The notes below the pieces were generated by a model. That model was not told where the DNA came from and did no database searches. It was given only the letters and a program-made list of their open reading frames with translations. DNA of 64,000 nucleotides from Azospirillum sp. TSA2s (GTDB taxonomy: Bacteria > Pseudomonadota > Alphaproteobacteria > Azospirillales > Azospirillaceae). The translations under genes were made by a program, and so were the position numbers. Below, one piece after another: positions 30,645-39,551 of the stretch. The stretch's first letter is position 1, and each line of letters starts with the position of its first letter. The stretch lies in assembly GCF_004923315.1 (NCBI RefSeq), contig NZ_CP039650.1:434001-498000 (forward strand). Direction: 5' to 3'.

Positions 30645-31364
30645 TCAGCCCTCGCCGTTGAAGCAGCCGTTGCGGGCGGCGACCACCGCGACCTGGGTGC
30701 GGTTGCGCACGCCCAGCTTCTGCATGATGGCGCGCACATGCACCTTCACCGTGCCCTCCAGCACGCCCAGGCCGCGGGCGATCTCCTTGTTGGAGTGGCC
30801 GGCCAGCAGCAGTTCGAAGACGTCGCGCTGGCGGTCGGTCAGGCGGTCGAGGATGTCGTCGTTGCCGCGCGGCCCCTCGGCCAGCGCCCCGTTCAGCACC
30901 GCGCGCGGCAGCGGCAGGAAGATGTCGCCGCTGAGCGCCAGCGAGATGGCATGCTCCAGCACCTCCGGCGGGCTGGTCTTCAGCACGTAGCCGCGGGCGC
31001 CCATGCGGACGCTGTCGACGATGTCGGCAACCTCGTCGGAGTTGGTGAGGATCAGGACCGGCACGTCGCCCAGCGTCTCCTTCAGCCGGCGCAGCCCGGC
31101 GATGGCGCTGCCGCCCGTGTCATCCTCATCCCCGCGCGGCGGGCCCGGGTCGTAGAGAACCAGAGCCAGCTCGGGAGTCTGGCGGCCAATGTTCAGCGCT
31201 TCATCCAACGACCCGGCCTCCAGCACGCGCGTCCCAGGGCAGATTTCGCCGATGGACAGCGCGAAGCCATGGCGCACCATCGGCTGCTCGTCGACCACCA
31301 GAAAAATCCGCGTGGGATTGCCCGCGCTACGCGAACCATCGCGCGCTTGAAGCTCGAACTCCAT
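30645..31364 (-). CDS. NarL/LuxR-family response regulator
   Basis: The 239-residue protein has a receiver domain (about residues 18-140) and a C-terminal LuxR helix-turn-helix (LTDRQRDVFELLLAGHSNKEIARGLGVLEGTVKVHVRAIMQKLGV, about 170-214). In the receiver the acidic pair D25-E26, a likely phospho-acceptor D72 (LVLYDPGPP) and the lysine of YVLKTSPP are present, so phosphorylation is plausible. No histidine kinase is nearby. It lies just upstream of ureD on the same strand and could be co-transcribed with urease. Upstream it faces another LuxR-type gene across 391 bp. Confidence 0.85.
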   Translation of the reverse strand: MEFELQARDGSRSAGNPTRIFLVVDEQPMVRHGFALSIGEICPGTRVLEAGSLDEALNIGRQTPELALVLYDPGPPRGDEDDTGGSAIAGLRRLKETLGDVPVLILTNSDEVADIVDSVRMGARGYVLKTSPPEVLEHAISLALSGDIFLPLPRAVLNGALAEGPRGNDDILDRLTDRQRDVFELLLAGHSNKEIARGLGVLEGTVKVHVRAIMQKLGVRNRTQVAVVAARNGCFNGEG

Positions 31365-31755
31365 TGTGTCCCCTTATTCTCAGCGGACCGCTCCTCAGTA
31401 GGGCCAAGAACACCAAAAAGCCCCAACGGAAAAGCGGTTCATTCGCGCCGCTCTTTGGCGCAGCTACCCCTAAATATCGAATGAACGGATCTGCGTTCAA
31501 TTTCCGGCCAAATCTGATCTATTGCCTGTGACTTTCCTGTTCTCACCTTGCGCCGTTGGTTAATGAACCGTATAAATCATCCCGGCATGAAGCGTAAAGC
31601 CCGCTGTTCCGAACAATATTGTTCTAATTTTCTATGTTCGGAGTCTGCGTGGGCCGGATCAACCGGTCCGGTCCTTGGCCTGATCCTTCAGGCGCGGACA
31701 AAAAGGGGGGATCGCCGCCGCCCGGTGATAAGGGCGGCCCAGCGGAGGATGAACA
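31365..31755. promoter_or_regulatory. 391-bp AT-rich spacer between two divergent LuxR-type regulators
   Basis: No gene is seen. The region is clearly more AT-rich than its surroundings and should hold both promoters. It contains the perfect 14-bp palindrome GAACAATATTGTTC at 31611-31624, with a second GTTCGG half-site about 12 bp on, and copies of CGGTTCATT/AATGAACCG in opposite orientation near 31435 and 31563. These are good candidates for regulator binding sites. Confidence 0.5.
31611..31624. promoter_or_regulatory. Perfect 14-bp palindrome, candidate operator
   Basis: GAACAATATTGTTC reads the same on both strands and lies about 130 bp upstream of the plus-strand LuxR-type gene, in the AT-rich spacer. 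LuxR-family proteins bind dyads of roughly this size; the specific protein is not known. Confidence 0.45.
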
Positions 31756-32424
31756 ATGACGACATGGAATGTGATGCTGGTCGACCATGACCGGCTGTTT
31801 TCGGCGGCCTTGGCGACGTTGATCGGCGGCGGCCCCTTCCGGGTCAGCGCCCACGCGGCCAGCGCCGACGACGCGCTCGACCTCATTGCCGACGGCGAGG
31901 AGCCCGACCTGATCGTGCTGGCGCTCCAGGACGGCATGCCCGAGGAAATCGCCGGCATCCGGCGCCTGCGCGACGGCACATCGGCCCGGATCGCGGTGCT
32001 GGCCGACACCATCGCCGACCGCAGCCTGTCCCAGTCGCTGAAGGCGGGCGCCGACGCCTATCTGAACAAGAGCATGTCGAGCGAGAGCCTGCTGCGTTCG
32101 CTGCGTCTGGTGATGCTGGGCGAGGTGGTCTATCCGACCCACGTCGCCGGCCTGCTGATGGCCGCCGCCAACGAACGCCCGCAGCACAGCCCGACCCCGA
32201 TCGCCATGCCGCCCAGCGGTGACCTGTCGAAGCGCGAGGTGCAGATCCTGCGCTGCCTGCTGGCCGGCCAGTCGAACAAGGCCATCGCGCGCAACCTGCA
32301 CATCACGGAATCGACCGTGAAGATGCATTTCAAGAACGTGATGCGGAAGATCAACGCGCAGAACCGCACGCAGGCGGCGGTGTGGGCGATACAGAACGGG
32401 TTGTCGCCGCTGGTGACGGCGTAG
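31756..32424 (+). CDS. LuxR-family regulator with atypical receiver domain (no phospho-acceptor Asp)
   Basis: The 222-residue protein has a CheY-like N-terminal domain (about 1-120) and a clear LuxR helix-turn-helix (LSKREVQILRCLLAGQSNKAIARNLHITESTVKMHFKNVMRKINA, about 157-201). In the receiver, D10 and D12 and the lysine in YLNKSM are kept. The strand that normally ends in the phosphorylated Asp reads PDLIVLALQDG, with A56 at that position. It is therefore probably a pseudo-receiver not switched by a kinase in the usual way. GGAGGATGAACA precedes the ATG. Confidence 0.85.
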   Translation: MTTWNVMLVDHDRLFSAALATLIGGGPFRVSAHAASADDALDLIADGEEPDLIVLALQDGMPEEIAGIRRLRDGTSARIAVLADTIADRSLSQSLKAGADAYLNKSMSSESLLRSLRLVMLGEVVYPTHVAGLLMAAANERPQHSPTPIAMPPSGDLSKREVQILRCLLAGQSNKAIARNLHITESTVKMHFKNVMRKINAQNRTQAAVWAIQNGLSPLVTA

Positions 32425-32456
32425 GGGGTAGTTTGTGTAGATGCGGGCTTCGATTG

Positions 32457-32561
32457 CCCCCACCCCAACCCTCCCCCGCTGGGCGGGGGAGGGAGCGAGT
32501 ACTGATGCGGGAGGGCGGCGGCAGTCCCTCCCCCACCCAGTGGGGGAGGTTAGGTGGGGGT
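32457..32561. repeat. Dispersed palindromic repeat, copy after the LuxR-type gene
   Basis: CCCCCACCCCAACCCTCCCCC and GGGGGAGGTTAGGTGGGGG arms enclose two smaller hairpins (CCCCCGCTGGGCGGGGG and CCCCCACCCAGTGGGGG). It lacks the 18-nt core found in three other copies. It fills the spacer between the LuxR-type gene and the convergent PfpI-like gene. Confidence 0.75.
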
Positions 32562-32586
32562 CTAACGCCGCAAAAATCCTACCCCC

Positions 32587-33159
32587 CTACTCCGCCGCGT
32601 GGCGATGGCCGGCGTGGCGGCCTTCGCAGAATTCCTCGATCATCTTGCGGCAGAAGGCCGGAATGTCGTCGGGCTTGCGCGAGGTGACCAGACCATGGTC
32701 GGTCACCACCTGCTCGTCGACCCAGGTCGCGCCCGCGTTGCGCAGGTCGGTCTGCAGCGACGGCCAGGAGGTCATCCGCTTGCCACGCACGCCGCCGGCG
32801 TCGATCAGCGTCCAGGGGCCGTGACAAATTGCGGCGATGGGACGATCCGAATTCACGAAGCTCTTCACGAACTCGATCGCCTTCGGTTCCAACCGCAGGC
32901 TGTCCGGATTCATCACGCCGCCCGGCAGCATCAGCGCGTCGTAGCGGCCGGCATCGGCCTGGTCGAGCGTCACGTCGACATCGACCTTGTCGCCGCGGTC
33001 ATGGTGGTTCCAGCCCTGGATTTGCCCGCTTTTCGGAGCGACCACATGCACGGTGGCACCGGCATCGCGCAGGGCCTTCACCGGCTCGGTCAGTTCCACC
33101 TGTTCGAAGCCGTCGGTGGCGAGAACGGCCACGGTCTTTCCATTGAGGTTTTGGGCCAT
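32587..33159 (-). CDS. DJ-1/PfpI-family protein (type 1 glutamine amidotransferase-like)
   Basis: The 190-residue protein has the DJ-1/PfpI fold signatures: TDGFEQVELTEP with the conserved E20 (about 15-26), DALMLPGG (74-81), and the nucleophile elbow AAICHGPWTLIDAGG with C112-H113. Relatives are proteases, glyoxalases or deglycases, or stress proteins (the YhbO type). The start at 33159 has GAAGGAGG 6 bp upstream. The exact activity is open. Confidence 0.9.
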   Translation of the reverse strand: MAQNLNGKTVAVLATDGFEQVELTEPVKALRDAGATVHVVAPKSGQIQGWNHHDRGDKVDVDVTLDQADAGRYDALMLPGGVMNPDSLRLEPKAIEFVKSFVNSDRPIAAICHGPWTLIDAGGVRGKRMTSWPSLQTDLRNAGATWVDEQVVTDHGLVTSRKPDDIPAFCRKMIEEFCEGRHAGHRHAAE

Positions 33160-33291
33160 GGAGGGGCCTCCTTCGCTGTTGGTCATGCCGCAGCAACCGG
33201 ATTACCCCTGCATCGTTCCCTGGGAACTGTCCCGCAATTCCCATGTTGATTGTGACATACGAGACACACATCAGCGAAGGGAGCCCGAATC

Positions 33292-33648
33292 ATGAGGTTC
33301 CAGACCCTGTTGGCCGGCCTTGCGCTGGCAGCGACCCTGCCATTCGCCCACATCGAGTCGGTCCAGGCGGCCGATCCGCGTGCCGGCGACGATCTTGTCG
33401 GGCTCGAAGTGACCGGTCTGCTCGGCGAAGAATTGGGCCAGATCGTTTCCGTTTCGCCCAGCGCCGACGGCAAGGACACCAGCATCCTGGTGGAGGCCAG
33501 CGGCATGCTGGATGTCGGTCACCGCTTCTTCACCGTCCGCCGCTCGCAACTGTCGCCGGGCGAGGACGTGGACACCGTCACCTATAAGAAGACCGCGGAG
33601 GACGTGATCCGTCGCATCCACAACGACACCCAGGTCGCGGCGCGCTGA
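33292..33648 (+). CDS. Small exported PRC-barrel-like protein
   Basis: The 118-residue protein has a signal peptide (MRFQTLLAGLALAATLPFAHIESVQA, cleavage near residue 27). A PRC-barrel-like body follows (DLVGLEVTGLLGEELGQIVSVSPSADGKDTSILVEASG). GAAGGGAG lies 8-10 bp before the ATG. It is probably periplasmic and its function is unknown. It is divergent from the PfpI-like gene. Confidence 0.65.
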   Translation: MRFQTLLAGLALAATLPFAHIESVQAADPRAGDDLVGLEVTGLLGEELGQIVSVSPSADGKDTSILVEASGMLDVGHRFFTVRRSQLSPGEDVDTVTYKKTAEDVIRRIHNDTQVAAR

Positions 33649-33676
33649 ACCGGCGCCCCGCGTGCCGTCCGGCCGC

Positions 33677-34147
33677 TCAGGCCAGTTCGTCAGGGTGGCA
33701 GGGTTTGCAGCCGGTGGGCCAGGGCTCGCCCAGATCCTCCACCACCATGCGCCAGGACGCACCGTCCAGGCGGACGCAGCCGCCGCCGGCGAAATGAAGG
33801 GCGATTCCGCCCTCCATCGTCTCCATCGACAGCAACTCCAGGATCCGGCCGCGGTCCTTCAGATCGAAGCCGCGCAGCTTGGCGCCGGTCACCCCGTCCA
33901 CCCGCACGCCGCAATGGACCCGCTCGTAGGGGGCCAGATCGTCGTCGTCGGCGGCGGGGCCAGGACGCGGGCGGTCGGCGGCCTCCCAGCGGAAGCGGTT
34001 GACGACCATGACGAACCGCTTGTCGTCGGGCTGGAAGCACATGTCGCCGACCGGCAGGATGGCGTCCTGCAGGCAGGCGGAGACGACCTTCAGGTCCTCC
34101 TCGTCTTCGGCGCGCAGGCGGATCGGGGTCATGGCTGAGGCCGTCAT
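33677..34147 (-). CDS. DUF2948 family protein
   Basis: The protein of about 156 residues matches the alphaproteobacterial DUF2948 pattern: LRAEDEEDLKVVSACLQDAILPVGDMCFQPDDKRFVMVVNRFRWE near the N-terminus and a final GCVRLDGASWRMVVEDLGEPWPT. The function is unknown, but it is commonly next to murA, as here (63 bp downstream of it). Start choice is uncertain among GTG 34159, ATG 34147 and ATG 34132; GAGAGG at suitable distance favours 34147. Confidence 0.78.
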   Translation of the reverse strand: MTASAMTPIRLRAEDEEDLKVVSACLQDAILPVGDMCFQPDDKRFVMVVNRFRWEAADRPRPGPAADDDDLAPYERVHCGVRVDGVTGAKLRGFDLKDRGRILELLSMETMEGGIALHFAGGGCVRLDGASWRMVVEDLGEPWPTGCKPCHPDELA

Positions 34148-34210
34148 GGTCGTGGGCACCTCTCGGGAATGGCCAACCTTATCGGGATGGCGGAGGGGCG
34201 CCCCCGCCGC

Positions 34211-35503
<1,293 letters not shown>

Positions 35504-35555
35504 GGACCTGTTTCTTTCGCGGATACGCTTTTGAGGAGCGATCAGATAGGAGTGC

Positions 35556-36110
35556 TCAGAGCCGGGGCAGCGTGACGCCCTTCTGCCCCATGTATTTGCC
35601 GGACTTGTCGGCGTAGGACACCTCGCACACGCTGTCGCCCTTCAGGAACAGGAACTGGCACAGCCCCTCGTTCGCGTAGACCTTGGCGGGCAGCGGGGTG
35701 GTGTTGGAGATCTCCAGAGTGACGTGGCCTTCCCACTCCGGCTCCAGCGGGGTGACGTTCACGATCAGGCCGCAGCGGGCATAGGTGCTCTTGCCCAGGC
35801 AGATGACCAGAACGTCGCGCGGGATGCGGAAATACTCGACCGTACGGGCCAGCGCGAAGCTGTTCGGCGGAATGATGCAAACGTCGGTCTTGCGGTCGAC
35901 GAAGCTCGAATCGTCGAAGCGCTTCGGATCGACGATGGCGTTGTCGACGTTGGTGAAGATCTTGAACTCGTCGGCGACCCGGGCGTCGTAGCCGTAGGAC
36001 GACACGCCGTAGGAAATCACGCCTTCGCGCTTCTGGGTCTCGACGAAGGGCTCGATCATGCCCTTGGTCTCGGCCATCTCGCGGATCCAGCTGTCCGGCA
36101 TGATGCCCAT
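35556..36110 (-). CDS. dcd: dCTP deaminase
   Basis: Dcd converts dCTP to dUTP, feeding dTMP synthesis. From the ATG at 36110 the protein is 184 residues, the usual length; the longer frame upstream is unlike the family. Diagnostic segments are [50 protein letters not shown] (the catalytic Glu is in the last part) and [15 protein letters not shown] at the C-terminus. AAGGAG lies 10 bp upstream. Confidence 0.96.
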   Translation of the reverse strand: MGIMPDSWIREMAETKGMIEPFVETQKREGVISYGVSSYGYDARVADEFKIFTNVDNAIVDPKRFDDSSFVDRKTDVCIIPPNSFALARTVEYFRIPRDVLVICLGKSTYARCGLIVNVTPLEPEWEGHVTLEISNTTPLPAKVYANEGLCQFLFLKGDSVCEVSYADKSGKYMGQKGVTLPRL

Positions 36111-36273
36111 CGCGGGGGTACTCCTTGGCGTATCGATTGGGTGGAGGGGTGGTGAGGCTGATTTGTAGCCGAGCGCGCGGCGAGGCTCAAGAAAAGCCGG
36201 GCCGCTTGTGGTGCATGGACGGTTCTTTATCACGGCGCTGGTCTTTGGCACCGCAAGGGCTAAGCTTCGCCCC

Positions 36274-36705
36274 ATGACACAGAGCTTCACCCTGTCCGTG
36301 ACGGACACCCCCGCCCCGGCCGACTTGGCCGGAGTCTTCGAAGGCCTGCGCGCCTACAACGAGGCGTCGCTCGACCGCGCTTACGACCGCCGTGATTTGG
36401 TTGTGGCCGCCCGTGATGCGGACGGCACGCTGAAGGGCGGGCTGGTCGGCTACACCCTCTGGGACTGGCTGTATGTCGACCTGCTGTGGGTGGACGACTC
36501 CACCCGCGGCAGCGGCCTCGGCGGCCGGCTGCTCGCTGCGGCGGAAGCCGAGGCGAAGACGCGCGGCTGCCGCTGGTCGCGACTCTACACCTATGATTTC
36601 CAGGCGCCGGGCTTCTACCCGAAGCAGGGCTATGAGGTGTGGGCCGAGATGGAGGGCTATCCGCCGGGGCACAAGCAGATCTGGTTCAGGAAGGATTTGG
36701 TTTAG
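36274..36705 (+). CDS. GNAT-family N-acetyltransferase
   Basis: The 143-residue protein has the acetyl-CoA-binding region [28 protein letters not shown] (about 71-98) and a typical GNAT end, [29 protein letters not shown]. The pattern resembles small GNATs acting on free small molecules. The substrate is unknown. It is followed at once by a dispersed repeat. Confidence 0.85.
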   Translation: MTQSFTLSVTDTPAPADLAGVFEGLRAYNEASLDRAYDRRDLVVAARDADGTLKGGLVGYTLWDWLYVDLLWVDDSTRGSGLGGRLLAAAEAEAKTRGCRWSRLYTYDFQAPGFYPKQGYEVWAEMEGYPPGHKQIWFRKDLV

Positions 36706-36730
36706 GGTGTCGGATTCTTGTGCGGTTAGA

Positions 36731-36837
36731 CCCCCACCTAGCCTCCCCCGCTCTCAGCGCACCTACGGTCCGCCTGCCGCGTCAGCACAAAGCTTCGCTT
36801 TGTGCAAGAGCTGGGCGGGGGAGGGTTAGGGTGGGGG
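36731..36837. repeat. Dispersed palindromic repeat, copy after the GNAT gene
   Basis: The outer arms are CCCCCACCTAGCCTCCCCC and GGGGGAGGGTTAGGGTGGGGG. The internal 18-nt core TCCGCCTGCCGCGTCAGC is at 36769-36786, and hairpin GCACAAAG-CTTCG-CTTTGTGC follows. It is the most complete copy and lies between convergent genes. Confidence 0.85.
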
Positions 36838-36850
36838 TTTAACGCCCCCT

Positions 36851-36997
36851 TCACTCCCCCCGCTGCCGCGCCTGCTCCTTGCGCTTGCGCAGGTTCTCGC
36901 GCAGGCGGGCGGCAAGGCGTTCATCACGGTCTTTCACCGCCGGCTTCGGCTTCACCGGTGCCGGCGGAGTGTTCAGCGTCTCGGCGGTGTCGTCCAT
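36851..36997 (-). CDS. Small 48-residue basic protein of unknown function
   Basis: A short frame beginning MDDTAETLNTPPAPVKPKPA has a Pro-rich start and a highly basic amphipathic end (DERLAARLRENLRKRKEQARQRGE). GGAG lies 9 bp upstream of the ATG at 36995-36997. It starts 22 bp after the 37020-37358 gene and probably belongs to the same transcript. I do not recognise a family, but similar short Arg/Lys-rich proteins are common in alphaproteobacteria. Confidence 0.6.
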   Translation of the reverse strand: MDDTAETLNTPPAPVKPKPAVKDRDERLAARLRENLRKRKEQARQRGE

Positions 36998-37019
36998 CGG
37001 CGCGGCTCCGCGCAGGGTG

Positions 37020-37358
37020 TCAGTGGTCGGAATGATGCAGGATCTGGTCGCGCAGGCCGGTCTCGTAACCGACGCCGGTCGCGGTCAGGATCGCGGCGCC
37101 GGGGGTGCGCTTCACGATGCCCTTGCGCTCCAGAATGGTCCAGACCGCATCGTTCTGCAGTCCGGTGGCATCCTTGGCGGCGACCACGGCATGGCCGAGG
37201 TGGAAGTGGTTGCCGTGAGCATGCGGCAGGGAGGTGATCTGGAAGCCCCCCTCCTCATCCTCGGCCGGCGCGTTCTCCAGACGGGCGATCTCCTGCAGAA
37301 GGGTCAGGGTGCGCAGCTGCAGCGGGTTCAGGTTCAGCGGATTCTTCTTCGGGGGCAT
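37020..37358 (-). CDS. Conserved-looking hypothetical protein (112 residues)
   Basis: The protein begins MPPKKNPLNLNPLQLRTLTLLQEIARLE and contains a His-rich middle (LPHAHGNHFHLGHAVV, about 45-60) and a segment like a winged-helix end (NDAVWTILERKGIVKRTPGAAILTATGVGYE). The His cluster might bind metal. I do not recognise the function. The ATG four codons upstream (37370) is also possible. Confidence 0.65.
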   Translation of the reverse strand: MPPKKNPLNLNPLQLRTLTLLQEIARLENAPAEDEEGGFQITSLPHAHGNHFHLGHAVVAAKDATGLQNDAVWTILERKGIVKRTPGAAILTATGVGYETGLRDQILHHSDH

Positions 37359-37525
37359 CGATGGTCCCATCGGTCCTGGTGTGTCGCGGTCGCGCAGTAG
37401 ACCGGCAGGGCGGATCGGCTGTCAAGCGTGCGAACCGGTCACGGAAAGGTCGTGGAAGGAGGCTGGCGCCCCGGCCGCCGCTCGGGCATAAGACCGTCGG
37501 ACCATCGTCATAAGGGTGTCGGACC

Positions 37526-38509
37526 ATGACCATCCTCGTCACCGGGGCCGCCGGCTTCATCGGATCGCATGTCGCGGCGGCTCTGCTGGACCGCGGGGAG
37601 AGCGTGCTCGGCCTCGACAACCTGAACGACTATTACGCGGTGGTGCTGAAGGAGGCGCGGCTGGCCCGGCTGACCGGCCGGCCCGGCTTTCGCTTCATCA
37701 GGGCCGACATCTCCGACCGCGCGACGGTGGAGGGGCTATGGCCGCAGTTCGCCGATGTGACCGGCGTTGTCCATCTGGCGGCGCAGCCGGGCGTGCGCTA
37801 TTCGATCGAGAATCCCTATGCCTATGTCGACGCCAACGTCACCGGTCAGGTGACTCTGCTGGAGGCGGCGCGGCGCATGCCGGGGCTGAAGCATTTCGTC
37901 TACGCCTCGACTTCTTCGGTCTACGGCGCCAACCGCAAGATGCCGTTCTCGGTGGAGGACCGGGTGGACAGCCCGGTGTCGGTCTATGCCGCCACCAAGA
38001 AGGCGGCGGAGATGCTGGCCTTCACCTACAGCCATCTCTACCAGATGCCGGCGACCGGCCTGCGCTTCTTCACCGTCTATGGTCCGTGGAGCCGCCCGGA
38101 CATGGCGACCTGGCTGTTCGCCGACGCCATCACCGCCGGCCGGCCGATCCGCGTTTTCAACGGCGGCAAGATGAAGCGCGACTTCACCTATATCGACGAC
38201 ATCGTCGCCGGCGTGCTCGCCGCCCTCGACCGCCCGGCCCCGGTGGATGCGGAGACCGGCGCCCCGCACCGCGTCTTCAACCTCGGCAACAACCGGTGCG
38301 AGGAGCTGATGCGCTTCATCACCGTGCTGGAGCAGGCTTTCGGCCGCGAAGCGGTAAAGGTGATGGAGCCGATGCAGGCCGGCGATGTGCAGGAGACCGC
38401 CGCCGACATCGAACTGAGCCGCCAAGTGCTGGGCTTCGAACCGAAAACCCCGATCGAGATCGGCCTGCCCCGCTTCGTGGAGTGGTACAAGGGCTATCAC
38501 AAGCTCTGA
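37526..38509 (+). CDS. NAD-dependent epimerase, UDP-glucuronate 4-epimerase-like
   Basis: The 327-residue extended SDR has the NAD site TGAAGFIGSHVA (6-17), the acceptor strand GLDNLNDYY, and catalytic Y154-x3-K158 (VYAATKKAAE) with the TSSVYG serine upstream. It most resembles UDP-glucuronate 4-epimerases (the CapI/LpsL type), which supply UDP-galacturonate for surface polysaccharides. It heads a block of sugar and glycosyltransferase genes. The exact nucleotide sugar needs testing. Confidence 0.85.
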   Translation: MTILVTGAAGFIGSHVAAALLDRGESVLGLDNLNDYYAVVLKEARLARLTGRPGFRFIRADISDRATVEGLWPQFADVTGVVHLAAQPGVRYSIENPYAYVDANVTGQVTLLEAARRMPGLKHFVYASTSSVYGANRKMPFSVEDRVDSPVSVYAATKKAAEMLAFTYSHLYQMPATGLRFFTVYGPWSRPDMATWLFADAITAGRPIRVFNGGKMKRDFTYIDDIVAGVLAALDRPAPVDAETGAPHRVFNLGNNRCEELMRFITVLEQAFGREAVKVMEPMQAGDVQETAADIELSRQVLGFEPKTPIEIGLPRFVEWYKGYHKL

Positions 38510-38541
38510 GCCTTTCCCTCTCCTCCACCGTCCGAGCCACC

Positions 38542-39546
38542 ATGACCTCCACCGCCTATTCGTCCGCGCTGATCGGTGTCTTCCTGCTGTGTCTGGCCGT
38601 CGGCTGGTACCTGTCGACGCGGGTTCTGCGCTATCTGCTCGCCAGCAGCATCATGGACATCCCGAACGAGCGGTCGAGCCATCAAGCCCCCACCCCGCGC
38701 GGCGGCGGCTGGGCGGTGATGCTGACGGTGGTGCCGGTTTTCGCCATTGCCGGGATCGTTTACGACCGGCCGCTGGAGACCGGGGCGGTTCTGCTGGGCA
38801 CGCTGGCGCTGATGGGGGTGTCGTGGATGGACGACCGGCGCACCCTGTCGCCGCTGCTGCGGCTGGCGGTGCAGGCGCTGGCGGTGGCGTTCGGGCTGCT
38901 GGCGCTGCCGTCCGACCAGCTTGTGTGGCAAGGCTGGCTGCCCTGGGGGCTGGACCGGGCGGCGACGGCCTTCCTGTGGCTGTGGTTCGTCAACCTCTAC
39001 AATTTCATGGACGGGATCGACGGGCTGGCCGGCAGCGAAACCATCCTGATCGGCGGCGGCGTGGCGCTGGTGTCGCTGGTGATGGGCGATTTCGGGCTGA
39101 CAGGGGTCGCCGGAGCGGCGCTGGCCGGGGCGGCGGCGGGGTTCCTGACCCACAATTGGCGGCCGGCCCGCATGTTCATGGGCGATGTCGGCAGCATCCC
39201 GCTCGGCCACATCCTGGCCTTCCTGCTGGCCTCGCTGGCGGCGCGCGGAGATTGGGCGGCGGCGCTGATCCTGCCCGCCTATTACCTGACCGACGCCACC
39301 ATCACCCTGCTGCGCCGGCTGCTGCGCGGCGAGAAGATCTGGCAGGCCCACCGCGAGCATTTCTATCAGAAGGCTGCCAAGGGTGCCGGCCGGCATGACC
39401 GGGTGGTGCTGACCATCATCGGTTACAGCCTCGTCCTCGTCGTCGCGGCGCTGGCCGCCGGGACCTTCGGTGCCTGGACGCTGGCGCCGGGCGCGGTCAC
39501 CGTCGCGCTGCTTCTGGCGACGCTGACGCGCATGTCGAAGGCCTGA
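38542..39546 (+). CDS. WecA/WbpL-like polyprenyl-phosphate sugar-1-phosphate transferase (family 4)
   Basis: The 334-residue protein has about ten membrane segments and the MraY/WecA-family motifs: the early DIPNERSSHQAPTPRGGG, the DD pair in SWMDDRR, NFMDGIDGLAG (about 154-164), FMGDVGSIPLG, and the late cytosolic HREHFYQ. It should transfer a sugar-1-phosphate to undecaprenyl phosphate to start an O-antigen or other glycan unit. It starts 32 bp after the epimerase gene and ends 5 bp before the next glycosyltransferase. Confidence 0.88.
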   Translation: MTSTAYSSALIGVFLLCLAVGWYLSTRVLRYLLASSIMDIPNERSSHQAPTPRGGGWAVMLTVVPVFAIAGIVYDRPLETGAVLLGTLALMGVSWMDDRRTLSPLLRLAVQALAVAFGLLALPSDQLVWQGWLPWGLDRAATAFLWLWFVNLYNFMDGIDGLAGSETILIGGGVALVSLVMGDFGLTGVAGAALAGAAAGFLTHNWRPARMFMGDVGSIPLGHILAFLLASLAARGDWAAALILPAYYLTDATITLLRRLLRGEKIWQAHREHFYQKAAKGAGRHDRVVLTIIGYSLVLVVAALAAGTFGAWTLAPGAVTVALLLATLTRMSKA

Positions 39547-39551
39547 TCGCG

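Noticed and set aside
30552-30660. Possible sigma-54 (NtrC-type) promoter before ureD
   Set aside because: TGGC-like pieces are present (TTGGCAG, CTGGCGC), but none has the matching TGC at the required spacing.
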